Of a stretch of DNA of 27,353 nucleotides, positions 19,537-27,353 are shown one piece after another. Source of the DNA: Cladosporium sp. IMV 00045 (taxonomy: Eukaryota; Ascomycota; Dothideomycetes; Cladosporiales; Cladosporiaceae); the NCBI GenBank assembly GCA_001931905.2, contig MSJI02000198.1, positions 1 through 27,353 on the forward strand, in the 5' to 3' direction. How positions within the stretch are numbered: the stretch's first letter is position 1; every line of letters begins with the position of its first letter. The notes below the pieces were generated by a model. That model saw only the letters and a list, made by a program, of their open reading frames with translations. It ran no database searches and had not been told where the DNA came from. The translations under genes and the position numbers were made by a program.

Positions 19537-21132
19537 TCACAGCCTCCTAAACCTCAACACCAAAAACCTCCCATCCTTCCCCACTGGCTCAGCCAAATAC
19601 CCACCATTATGCACCATCCCCTTGTCATCCTCCACCTCCGTCTCAAACCTACCCCACAGCGCAACCATGACATTCTTCATCTCCAGCACCGCCAAATTGC
19701 TCCCCACACACATCCTGCCCCCGCTACCAAAAGCCCAGAACCACTTCCCCATCTCCTTGAGCTGCGTCTCGTCCGCGTCCAGCCAGCGCTCTGGCATCCA
19801 GGAGTCTGGAGATGGGAAAATGGCCGGGTTGCGGTGGAGAGACCACGCTTGGCTTTGCACGCGGATATTGGGTGGGAGGTTCGTTATCTGGGATTCGAGA
19901 GGGCCAAGTGTGGCGGCTTGAGGTGTCACGCGTGGTTGGTTTCCCGGAATCGCAGCGTGCAGGCGCAGGGTTTCCATCAGGCAGGCGTGGAGCACGGGTA
20001 GGCTGTCTACCGTTTTGGCGTCGTGCTTGTCTTTGACGCTGACGATTTCTTCCCGCAGACGCTTTTGCCATGGTAGGTTGGGCGTGCGGCTGAGTTCCCA
20101 TGTCAGCCAGGTGAGGGTGATGCTTGAGGTGTCGAAGCCGGCGAGGACGTGGTCGAGCATCTCGCTTGCCATTTCTAGGCGGTGGGATTGGACGATCTGG
20201 TCGGATGAAATGTCCTTGTCTGATTTTGTGGCTTCTTTCACAAGTGATTGACGGAGCTGAGCGTAGACCGTCGGGTAATCGGCTACAGAGGAGATGGAGG
20301 GTTTCTTCCCGGACTCGACAGCTGCGAGACTACGTTCGGCCTTGTCGCACATTGACAAGATCCAGGCTTCAATATCTTGATTAGCTTTGGCGACCCAAGC
20401 TGGGACGATACAGCCTAGTAAGCCGATGCGTTTCATGAAGTCTGTGAAGTTGGGCAGCTCTTGTGGCCAGAACGTGTGTATCTGTCTGGCTTTGTAGTCT
20501 CGCAAGAAGTTGGCCGCGTGCTCAGGGTGCCTGATGAAATCACTGCCGTTCTCTAAACCAAAGACATAACCCGCCACAGTGTCCATTGTGATGGCGCTAT
20601 ATATGTCGTAGACTTCGACAGGCTTGCCAGATTGCGCTACAGCTTCGAGTCTTGGAGCCAGCCGCTCGTCGAGCAGAGTGGTGGAGATGAGTGACATGGC
20701 CTCGCTACTCTGCAGCGTGGATTTGGCGTAGATGTTGCTCAGCATGCGTTTGCGTTTGGAATGTGGGTTCCGCTCAGGCATGGCGAACATTGGTTGCACG
20801 CCGTAGTTGCTGAATACGTTGGCATACCAGTCGCCTTTCTCGTAGCCGCCAGCGTAGATAGGTCTGATGCCACCTTCGACGCAGTTCACTGATAGCTCGT
20901 TTGGTGCGAGGCGGATGACTGAACCGAGTTTGCCGTGGGCCTTGTGCACTGTAGGAGTATCATTCTGGACGAGACGGTGGTAGAGGATCCACAATGGAGA
21001 CAAAGGGGCAGTCCAGTGGGCATTGGGGACTTTGGAGAGGGGTGAAAGGAATACTGGGAAGATGACGAAGCGGTATACTGCTAGCACTAGTACCAGGCAT
21101 AGAGCAATTGTAGGAATGATTGGTAGTTCCAT
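19537..21132 (-). CDS. Cytochrome P450 monooxygenase
   Basis: A single-exon 531-residue microsomal P450 that inserts one oxygen atom into a lipophilic substrate using a CPR-type reductase. The N-terminal membrane anchor is IPTIALCLVLVLAVYRFVIF (residues 6-25), followed by a Pro-containing linker. The I-helix is AGFDTSS at 331-337, the K-helix ExxR is ETLR at 387-390, and PERW is at 447-450. The heme loop is FGSGGRMCVG, with the thiolate ligand Cys475. The length is typical. The family number cannot be assigned from sequence alone. It diverges from the F-box gene across 447 bp and lies next to no biosynthetic core gene in this window, so a housekeeping or detoxification role is as likely as secondary metabolism. 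Confidence 0.95.
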   Translation of the reverse strand: MELPIIPTIALCLVLVLAVYRFVIFPVFLSPLSKVPNAHWTAPLSPLWILYHRLVQNDTPTVHKAHGKLGSVIRLAPNELSVNCVEGGIRPIYAGGYEKGDWYANVFSNYGVQPMFAMPERNPHSKRKRMLSNIYAKSTLQSSEAMSLISTTLLDERLAPRLEAVAQSGKPVEVYDIYSAITMDTVAGYVFGLENGSDFIRHPEHAANFLRDYKARQIHTFWPQELPNFTDFMKRIGLLGCIVPAWVAKANQDIEAWILSMCDKAERSLAAVESGKKPSISSVADYPTVYAQLRQSLVKEATKSDKDISSDQIVQSHRLEMASEMLDHVLAGFDTSSITLTWLTWELSRTPNLPWQKRLREEIVSVKDKHDAKTVDSLPVLHACLMETLRLHAAIPGNQPRVTPQAATLGPLESQITNLPPNIRVQSQAWSLHRNPAIFPSPDSWMPERWLDADETQLKEMGKWFWAFGSGGRMCVGSNLAVLEMKNVMVALWGRFETEVEDDKGMVHNGGYLAEPVGKDGRFLVLRFRRL

Positions 21133-21579
21133 GCTGGCAGTACGATAGCTGAAGAAGACGACTTGGAGTCCTCAATGAGAGTTGAATCAAGGAAATCAGG
21201 AGCAAGAGCAGATTGAGTAGGCTCCAAGAAGCTGTTGACTCACCTAGGGCAGAAGAACAAACTCGAATCCAATGCAGTGTAACGCTATCAGTCAAAAGTA
21301 CCGCTATCTCTGGCGAGGCAGGTCAGTCCGAACATGGAAGGCACATGCAGGAGGAGTCTTGTAGGGAGGAAAGATTGCGGGGAAGAATCGGAGAGGTCGA
21401 GGGCAAGGCGATTACCCCGGATTTTCACATGACGTAAGAGAATGCCTTTTCGAGTTGTTGATTCACGATTTATTGTGACTGTCTTTGAGATGACTAAGTG
21501 GTTAGGCAACACCTACACTGAGTTTATCTAAGACAATGTCCTACGACCATTCGACGACCACCTAAGAAAAAACACGAAC
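21133..21579. promoter_or_regulatory. Divergent promoter of P450 and F-box/WD genes
   Basis: A 447-bp spacer between two divergent ATGs (21132 minus, 21580 plus). It has no coding signal. The A-rich stretch AAGAAAAAACACGAAC directly precedes the F-box gene start, as in many fungal leaders. No specific factor site is recognised. Confidence 0.45.
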
Positions 21580-23451
21580 ATGACCAAAACCGCCCTATCT
21601 GACCTCCCGCCCGAACTCCTCGACCACATCACAACCTACCTACCGACAGCGAACTCCCTCTCAAAACTAAGCCTCACCAACAAAAGCCTGCACAACTTCG
21701 TCGAGAAAAACGCCTGGCGAACATTCGCCGACCTCCACTTTCCTTCGCTATGTCCTCGAACTTCCAGCTCGTGGAAACTCACAGCACGAACACTCACAGG
21801 CCAATCTAGATCATGGGACCGGCGCGCCTTCGTGGCGCGATACACTGAGCCGCATGGCGATATCACTTCATTTCCTGGGAAGACCAAAGTGGAGCGTTGG
21901 AAGAGGCCCAAGGGACAGACGATTGGGTTCACGCCGCACATGGATGTTTATGAGCTGGAGCTTCCGAAGGGAAGACGAAGGGAGGTGCTGGCTTACAGCG
22001 CCGGTGCTGAGGTTTGTGTGAGGATTAGGGAGTGGCATGTTGGGAGGCATGGGAAAGAGAAGGAGCATGTCAAGTGGCTTACTTACAGACCGCTGGCTGC
22101 GTATGAGGGGCGCGATGATGTTACGACGGTGAAGCTTCTGAGACCGGATGCGGGCAAGGAGAGGGAGGGTGTTAGGATGGTGACGGGGACGGCAAATGGA
22201 GACTTGCAGGTCTTGACGTTGTCAGATGATGATAGATCTGAGGGAGACGGTGTGGACAAGGTTTACTTGACAACACAAGGCCAGCCAGTCCGATCGTCCA
22301 GTCTGCTGCAGCAGGATGGTCGTCCCGGCTTGCTTGCTGCCGAGGTTGGAGACTCAAAGATATGTCTCTACCCTCTGGATGGCGATCATTCGAAAATTGC
22401 GCCTAGCAGCCAGATAGACATCAAGGCTGCAGCCTTGGAAAATGGCGACGTATTAAGCAAAGCGTATCGACCTTGGTCGACAAATTTCCTTTCAAGCCAA
22501 CATCTTGCTGTCGGACTTGGGCCAAGCGAGGAGCCCATACACATCTACACCCTCACCGAGTCTGGCATATCAAACGAACATGTCCGCAAATTCTGCCTCT
22601 CCATTGACAGCGACCTGGAGGATCGCTCGGACGAGATCGCACCAGGAGGCATTGCCACCAAACCACTCAGCTCTGTCTACCCAATAACACCCCTTCCTGC
22701 CTCCTCAGCAGCAACCAGTAATCGAGACAGCCAAGTCTTCCTCTCCGGCGCCTACGACGGTATCGTCCGCCTACACGACCTTCGCTCTCCGCGTGACGTG
22801 CAAGGAACATACGTCGATTCCACAGACGACAGCGCGATCTACTCGCTCCTCGCTCGAGGCCGCGAGACACTCCTAGTGGGCTCAAACCAGCACAACCTCC
22901 TCAAGATCTTCGACCTACGCCTCGGATCAAAATGCTACTCCTACCTCGACGCACAACCAGCATCCCACAACACCGCCCTCACAACACCCTCAACACCCCA
23001 ACCCCACCGCGACTGGACCCTCTTCCTCAAACCTCACAGCACACCCACCTCAAATGCGCACAATCAAGCAAACCAATCCTGGCGCGCCCGCCGCGCCGCC
23101 GAAAGCAGCATCTACTCGCTGGCGAGCGCCTCCCCCAGCTCACCGCACGTCTACGCTGGGATCGAGAATAACGTGGTCGAGCTCGCGTTCACGGACGTGT
23201 TGGATCCGCACCCTGATCCGACGTATTTCAGGCCTTGGAAGGTTGGTGCTAAGGGCAAGGGAGTGCAGGAGTGGAATGGTTGGAAGGCCAAGGAGGTGAT
23301 TGATTTGGCGGCGTATGAGCAGAGGGCGGACATGAGGTTGTGTGCGCAGAGGGGTTTGGGGGAGATGGCTGGTTGGATGGCGGAGGGAGTTGGGGAGATG
23401 CAGGATGGGGTGGTGGGGTTGGATGCTCGGTGGAGGGTTGGTGGGAGTTGA
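21580..23451 (+). CDS. F-box protein with C-terminal WD-like repeats
   Basis: A single-exon 623-residue protein, probably a substrate adaptor of an SCF (Skp1-Cullin-F-box) ubiquitin ligase. The F-box is at residues 6-46 (LSDLPPELLDHITTYLP...LSLTNKSLHNFV). The rest looks like a degenerate beta-propeller, with the clearest repeats near 387-403 (FLSGAYDGIVRLHDLRS) and 430-449 (LLVGSNQHNLLKIFDLR). Earlier blades are divergent. The codon composition shifts within the gene, with AC-rich stretches at both ends and between 22960 and 23120. It starts at the only sensible ATG, seven residues before the F-box core. The substrate is unknown. Confidence 0.88.
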   Translation: MTKTALSDLPPELLDHITTYLPTANSLSKLSLTNKSLHNFVEKNAWRTFADLHFPSLCPRTSSSWKLTARTLTGQSRSWDRRAFVARYTEPHGDITSFPGKTKVERWKRPKGQTIGFTPHMDVYELELPKGRRREVLAYSAGAEVCVRIREWHVGRHGKEKEHVKWLTYRPLAAYEGRDDVTTVKLLRPDAGKEREGVRMVTGTANGDLQVLTLSDDDRSEGDGVDKVYLTTQGQPVRSSSLLQQDGRPGLLAAEVGDSKICLYPLDGDHSKIAPSSQIDIKAAALENGDVLSKAYRPWSTNFLSSQHLAVGLGPSEEPIHIYTLTESGISNEHVRKFCLSIDSDLEDRSDEIAPGGIATKPLSSVYPITPLPASSAATSNRDSQVFLSGAYDGIVRLHDLRSPRDVQGTYVDSTDDSAIYSLLARGRETLLVGSNQHNLLKIFDLRLGSKCYSYLDAQPASHNTALTTPSTPQPHRDWTLFLKPHSTPTSNAHNQANQSWRARRAAESSIYSLASASPSSPHVYAGIENNVVELAFTDVLDPHPDPTYFRPWKVGAKGKGVQEWNGWKAKEVIDLAAYEQRADMRLCAQRGLGEMAGWMAEGVGEMQDGVVGLDARWRVGGS

Positions 23452-24087
23452 TGGTGGGATGATGTGAATATAGATGGTCCATTGTGGATGAGTAGTCCTG
23501 CATGTATTATCCAGCATCTTATAGAGTAGACAATCGAGCTAAACAACAGTTGCCAGTACCCCAGAACACCGGTAACAATGCTGTTCACATGTGTTCCTTG
23601 ACATGTGATGGCTGAGGTCTGGTGGCTGATTGAAGCATTGTCGATATTTTCCCTGAAGACGGATCTCACTACTGGGTCTCATGTAAGTACAAGTATACAT
23701 GCAAGCGTGAAGTATTCACATTCATTCTTGTTGAAGGAGTACATACATCTACATGTATGTACATATACGCGAGGGAAGCTCTCAAGATCAAATGACGTGG
23801 TGGCGGCGGACCAAATTCCGCATCGGGTTTTGGCCAGCGCTAAGAGCTGGGGGAGGAGGTTCGTCGAGGCACTCGGAGTCTCTCACTCTCTTCGTTCACC
23901 TCTTCCACCTTATCCACCGCCCAATATCACCTAATATACCTCACACTTCGCTTGTCCTCTCTTAACCAGCGTTACGACTCAGCCATGGTTGTGTTTTGAT
24001 CTCAGCATGCGAGCGTCCCTTCAGTAGCTTCTTCGTCACCCACGATTCTTTGCGCGAGCGCCTCGCTCAACACTACGATCACCCACA
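23452..24087 (+). other. Intergenic region, 3' flank of F-box gene and ING promoter
   Basis: About 640 bp with no convincing gene. It holds a perfect hairpin at 23739-23762 and a pyrimidine-rich stretch (23880-23960) with many CTC/TCACC runs, typical of fungal promoters just upstream of transcription starts. The last 90 bp are probably the 5' leader of the ING gene. Confidence 0.4.
23739..23762. repeat. Perfect 10-bp inverted repeat with 4-base loop
   Basis: GTACATACAT and ATGTATGTAC flank the loop CTAC. The arms are alternating AT-rich ACAT units, so the hairpin may simply derive from a short (ACAT)n microsatellite folded on itself. It lies about 290 bp after the F-box stop and 325 bp before the ING start. 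It is not followed by a T run. Confidence 0.5.
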
Positions 24088-26730
24088 ATGCCTCCCGCCG
24101 CCGCCAACCGCAAGGCGTCTCTCCTCTCCACCGCCTCTGGCGATCCAGCAGGTAGCAACAATGTGCGCCGCACGAACTCTGGACGCGCCGTCCGCACCAA
24201 CACCACCCGCCCCGCCAATTACTACGCGCGACCCTACGCGAACCAAGGCCCTGAAGCTGCCATGGACGACAGCACGCCTGCTGGCTTTTTCCCAGCCCTC
24301 ACATACTTCACCGACGCAGTCAGTGCTCTGCCTAAAGAGGTGATGCGCCATTTCACTCTAATGAAAGAGGTGGAGGCCAAGATCCACCGCCCGAGTGAGA
24401 GGCTGGGTGAAGCTGTGGACGCGCTGCTAGAACACCCTGTTCCTAAGCGTACTGGCACTGCTGGCGGTACACACGGTGGCATGCTGAGCTTCACGGCTGC
24501 GAACAGCGCTATCGGAAGCGCAAACGTGAGCCTGGTCAATGGCGTCGCACCGTACAACCCCGATGGGCAAGAAAGCGCCGCTGCGTCCACTGCAGGTGAA
24601 GACAGCGCACAAGAAAGTGAAAGCGATCTCGAGAGGAGGAGACAATACCACGGACTGCGCATGATCACTCATGACCTGCTTGCGAATTTGGATGAGAAAA
24701 ATGTCGTTCTTACCGAGGCAAACCGGGTGCTGAATCTGCAAATGTCCCGACTGGACAGCGTTATGCCACACGTTGAAGAAGAGATCCCCGAAGAAGCTCG
24801 ACTGGGTAGTATGACCCACTGGGCTTACAGCGACAACCGACTGAAGAACAAACCCGTACCACCCGCCGCCAATGAGAGGAATCGACGAGACGTTGCCCTT
24901 ACCAATAGCCTGGCTGCCGCTGCCAGTGCCGTGCACGAGACCGAGATCGCGGCTGCAAGGCGAGACGCCACCAAAGAGACAGGCAAAGAAAAGACAGGTC
25001 GCGGAAGAAATAAAGAACAGCTTGACTCGGAGTTTGAGGAGAGACCTAAGAAAGGCGCTGGCAAAGTCGGTCGTGGAAAAACAGCCGCTGCTGCTGCCCA
25101 AGCTACTGGACTCGGTATCTCCACTAACGGTGAGCCGGTCAAGAGGAGGAAAGTGGACAAGACAGCTGGCGGCACTGGTATGGAGCGTCAAGCAAGTACC
25201 AAAGGCAAGGCTGCCAAGGAAACTCCTAGAAGCACACCTGCTGCTGAACCAGCGAAGAAGACGACTAAAGCGAAAGCGGCACCTCCTCCACTCACTAAGA
25301 GAAAGGGTCCGAATAGCGCTGCAGCTACTCCAGTCGTCGCCAATAGCCCTCTCCAAGCTACCTTCAATGCCGCACAAACAGAGGCCACCACTGGCAGGCC
25401 TCAGAGTGCGCGCATGACCAAGGCCAGCAACACAAACTTAAGACATGAGCGTGTTATGGATCAGGAGGATAGCAGACCTCCATCTACGACCGGCAAGAGT
25501 AATGGAGAAAAGAGCAACGGCGAGAAGAGCAATGGCAAGAAACGTGCTCGCGAGGAAGAGCCACCGCAACAGCAGCAGCCCGATCCTGAAGCTGCGGAGC
25601 CTGCTCAGGGCGAGTCCGTTAGAGAAACGACAATGAAGCGTGAAGACAACGAATCCAGTGCAGCACGCCCAGCACCATCTCGGTCAGACTCCTCAAAGAA
25701 GACCTCTGGTCGGCAATCAAATACCGGAACACCACGTGCCGACGACAACGGCGGTTCGGATGCAGCGATGGTGCGAACACGTTCGACGCGTTCAACGCGC
25801 AATGGAGAAGCTTCTGGATCCGAGACGCCTTTCCCACGTGCCAATCACAAGCGGAACAACCACGGAGGCAGTATGAGCGGTCTGATGAGGCAGATTGCAC
25901 CCTTCAATAGAAGCCCGGATCACGGCAGAGACGAAGACGACCCAGATGAGGATCTTGACAGCAATAGCGATGGCGAGCCCAGGTTCAGAGCACGCAGCGC
26001 CCGACGCAGTAAGACCGGCAGTCGAAACGTGAGCAGGCAAACCAGCAGTCGCAAGCGCAGCGGCAACGGATCCCGTGAGCGACAAAAGCCCGTCGAAGAG
26101 CACCACAGCGATCGAGATACAGAGATGCCGAACGTCACGAACGACAGAAACGTTGTGTCTTCGCGCGAACCCAACGGCTCGCCGCCACCAGCGCCTGCTC
26201 TCACGCACTCGCCGTCGCCTTCCCTCTCCTCTCAGCCACCTTCACCTTCCCACCGTTCCCCACCACCCCAGAACGGCCAACAGCCCCAACCCAACCAACC
26301 GAACAACACCACCAACGTCCGCGAAGATGACCCCGCCTCTTCCCTCCCCCCATCCTCACCCGCTTCCGCCCCGCACTCACCTCAACAACAATCAGCCCCT
26401 CCCTCCCCGCGCCACGCCCCAGAAGCAGGCAGCGAACCCCCCGCCTCCGATGAAGAAGATCCGGACCCCGACGACCCTCTGGAGCCGAAATACTGCTACT
26501 GCCTACGCGGTTCGTACGGCGACATGGTCGGCTGCGACAACCCGAAGTGCGAACGCGAGTGGTTCCATTTGGGCTGCACGGATTTGGCTTACATGCCGGG
26601 TGAGGATGAGAGTTGGTTTTGTACGCTTTGTAGACCGAGAGGGAGGGGGGTTGTTGGTGCAAGAGGTGGACGTGGTGGGATTGGTGGTGGGAGAGGGAAG
26701 AGGGGTAGGGGGAGGGGGAGGGGTGGTTAG
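24088..26730 (+). CDS. ING-family chromatin protein with C-terminal PHD finger (Pho23/Ing1-like)
   Basis: A single-exon 880-residue nuclear protein. ING proteins are subunits of histone acetyltransferase or deacetylase complexes and read H3K4me3. The N-terminal ING domain is split: ALTYFTDAVSALPKEVMRHF near residues 67-110, and RRQYHGLRMITHDLLANLDE with the following coiled coil near 182-236, separated by a Ser/Ala-rich insert. About 560 disordered residues follow, rich in K/R/S/T, then Pro/Ser-rich (about 700-790). The PHD finger spans about 802-849 and shows the C4HC3 ligands plus the cage motifs YCYC, SYGDMVGCD and EWFHLGC, as in H3K4me3 readers. The C-terminus is a Gly/Arg (RGRGRG) tail. 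Pho23-type (Rpd3L deacetylase) membership is likely from the long fungal form, but Yng-type is not excluded. Confidence 0.93.
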   Translation: MPPAAANRKASLLSTASGDPAGSNNVRRTNSGRAVRTNTTRPANYYARPYANQGPEAAMDDSTPAGFFPALTYFTDAVSALPKEVMRHFTLMKEVEAKIHRPSERLGEAVDALLEHPVPKRTGTAGGTHGGMLSFTAANSAIGSANVSLVNGVAPYNPDGQESAAASTAGEDSAQESESDLERRRQYHGLRMITHDLLANLDEKNVVLTEANRVLNLQMSRLDSVMPHVEEEIPEEARLGSMTHWAYSDNRLKNKPVPPAANERNRRDVALTNSLAAAASAVHETEIAAARRDATKETGKEKTGRGRNKEQLDSEFEERPKKGAGKVGRGKTAAAAAQATGLGISTNGEPVKRRKVDKTAGGTGMERQASTKGKAAKETPRSTPAAEPAKKTTKAKAAPPPLTKRKGPNSAAATPVVANSPLQATFNAAQTEATTGRPQSARMTKASNTNLRHERVMDQEDSRPPSTTGKSNGEKSNGEKSNGKKRAREEEPPQQQQPDPEAAEPAQGESVRETTMKREDNESSAARPAPSRSDSSKKTSGRQSNTGTPRADDNGGSDAAMVRTRSTRSTRNGEASGSETPFPRANHKRNNHGGSMSGLMRQIAPFNRSPDHGRDEDDPDEDLDSNSDGEPRFRARSARRSKTGSRNVSRQTSSRKRSGNGSRERQKPVEEHHSDRDTEMPNVTNDRNVVSSREPNGSPPPAPALTHSPSPSLSSQPPSPSHRSPPPQNGQQPQPNQPNNTTNVREDDPASSLPPSSPASAPHSPQQQSAPPSPRHAPEAGSEPPASDEEDPDPDDPLEPKYCYCLRGSYGDMVGCDNPKCEREWFHLGCTDLAYMPGEDESWFCTLCRPRGRGVVGARGGRGGIGGGRGKRGRGRGRGG

Positions 26731-26731
26731 G

Positions 26732-26768
26732 TGATTGATGGACTGATGGATGGATGGATTGATGGATT
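26732..26768 (+). repeat. GATG/GATT tetranucleotide microsatellite
   Basis: Imperfect tandem repeats of GATG, GATT and GACT units directly after the ING stop codon, in the presumed 3' UTR. The unit number is small (about nine). It is unremarkable except as a polymorphism marker. Confidence 0.65.
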
Positions 26769-26878
26769 TTGTGGATGCGGAGGTGGTGTGTGTCTATAGG
26801 GGTAGCAATGAGTTGATGTATTGAGAAATCTACAGCGAACTTGCATCACACAATATTCATGTATACATAACGTCACGG

Positions 26879-26912
26879 TAGGGGAGTTCGGTCAGTAGGG
26901 GAGTTCGGTCAG
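26879..26912. repeat. Two exact 17-bp direct repeats at the transposon end
   Basis: TAGGGGAGTTCGGTCAG occurs twice with no gap (26879-26895 and 26896-26912). Position and sequence suggest the terminal or subterminal repeat of the adjoining DNA transposon, just outside its transposase 3' end. The leading TA matches the TA target preference of the Tc1/mariner-pogo superfamily. The other terminus lies beyond the window, so inversion cannot be tested. Confidence 0.6.
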
Positions 26913-27001
26913 AATTCTAGCTTCTCTACCTCGGATTTGATTTCCTACTAGCTACGATAATGCAATCACTCTCGCTTTCGGATATACTACTCTCGATATC
27001 T

Positions 27002-27353
27002 TTATCTTCCTCGTCCTCGATTTCGGGAGTCGTAGGTCGAAGCGACCTTCGACGCCTCTACTTCCGCTTTCTCGACTACTTCGAGGATTTCCTTCGTATT
27101 AAAGACGAACTTCCCTTTTATCGCTACGCGCTTCCCTTTCTTACGTTCCTTACGTACTCGTAGTAGATCTCGAGCCTCGGATAGCTCCTTTCGTAAGAGG
27201 GTATTCTCGGAAGACGTCCTTTCGAAAGCCGCTCCCGATCGCTCGATATACCGCTTTACGGGAGTCTCGAGAGTAGACGAACGAACGATCGAGTTAACTA
27301 GCGACGTCGCCTCCCGTAACTCCGTACCCTCCGGAGGCGAACTATCTAGTAGG
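27002..27353 (-). CDS. Transposase C-terminus, DDE superfamily (pogo/Fot1-like), partial
   Basis: An open minus-strand frame of 116 codons plus TAA (27002-27004), continuing past the right edge. The sequence contains PVKRYIERSGAAFERTSSEN, then a heptad-like KELSEARDLLRVRKERKKGKR and KFVFNTKEILEVVEKAEVEA. This resembles the coiled, basic C-terminal region that follows the DDE catalytic core in fungal pogo/Fot1-type transposases. No catalytic residue falls in the window. The stretch contains no Gln, His, Met, Trp or Cys, the five amino acids whose codons all need CpA or TpG, and no internal stop. The family assignment rests on my recollection of family sequences and is not certain. Confidence 0.62.
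   Translation of the reverse strand, partial: LLDSSPPEGTELREATSLVNSIVRSSTLETPVKRYIERSGAAFERTSSENTLLRKELSEARDLLRVRKERKKGKRVAIKGKFVFNTKEILEVVEKAEVEASKVASTYDSRNRGRGR

Larger units (their letters stand above)
26865..27353 (-). mobile_element. 3' end of a DNA transposon (probably pogo/Fot1-like), cut by window edge
   Basis: The element enters from the right edge. It comprises the transposase C-terminus (27002 onward), a short 3' non-coding part (26913-27001) and the repeated terminal motif at 26879-26912. The outer boundary is estimated between 26865 and 26879, where TA dinucleotides occur (CATGTATACATAACGTCACGG). From 26969 on there is no CpA or TpG, a composition unlike any neighbour. The left flank is the 3' UTR of the ING gene, so insertion was into intergenic DNA. 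Confidence 0.65.

Noticed and set aside
24427..25377. 316-codon minus-strand frame opposite the ING gene
   Set aside because: It is Ser/Cys/Phe-rich, antisense to a clear ING/PHD protein, and has no independent support.
1..27353. tRNA, rRNA and CRISPR elements
   Set aside because: I looked for tRNA T-loop motifs (GGTTCRANYCC), rRNA-like sequence and regularly spaced repeats and saw none. CRISPR is not expected in a fungal nuclear genome.
7117..27353. A classical secondary-metabolite cluster around the P450
   Set aside because: No polyketide synthase, NRPS, terpene cyclase or prenyltransferase is present. The P450 is flanked by an F-box gene and an interrupted unknown gene.

Overview
The window looks like nuclear DNA of a filamentous ascomycete (Pezizomycotina), plausibly a Dothideomycete. 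Protein genes carry short GT..AG introns of about 50-80 bp. The gene families are typical of moulds: a Zn(II)2Cys6 regulator, a 14-TM MFS transporter, a fungal amidase, an old-yellow-enzyme homologue, a P450 and an ING/PHD protein. A short TTAGGG-like tract is present, and the right edge has the dinucleotide signature of repeat-induced point mutation (RIP). The class-level placement is inference.

Left part (1-11.9 kb): a possible catabolic or detoxification cluster. In order it holds a Zn2Cys6 transcription factor (+, apparently frameshifted), a PuuE/SpCDA1-type polysaccharide deacetylase (-), a DHA2-type MFS transporter (-), an amidase (+), an OYE-type flavin oxidoreductase (+) and a small Dabb-fold protein (-). 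The Dabb protein has a candidate mitochondrial leader from an upstream start and a C-terminal AKL peroxisomal-type tripeptide. The transporter and amidase are divergent. CGG-N10-CCG motifs, the kind Zn2Cys6 dimers bind, lie upstream of the deacetylase and between the transporter and the amidase. A shared job, such as import of an amide or cyclic amide, hydrolysis and reduction, is inference only.

Middle part (12-19.5 kb): a Gln/Pro-rich gene I do not recognise, a fungal SLC6/NSS sodium symporter (-), a 1.75 kb stretch with no convincing gene, and an unrecognised gene with an HELSH metallopeptidase-like motif. That gene's frame is cut by one in-frame TAA, and its 3' end is followed by a degenerate copy of its own terminal coding segment.

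Right part (19.5-27.35 kb): a cytochrome P450 (-) diverges from an F-box/WD-repeat protein (+). An ING-family chromatin reader (+) with a very long disordered linker follows.

The right edge holds the 3' end of a DNA transposon on the minus strand. From 26969 to the end (385 bp) there is not one CpA or TpG dinucleotide, yet the transposase-like frame stays open. This is the most striking observation in the window.
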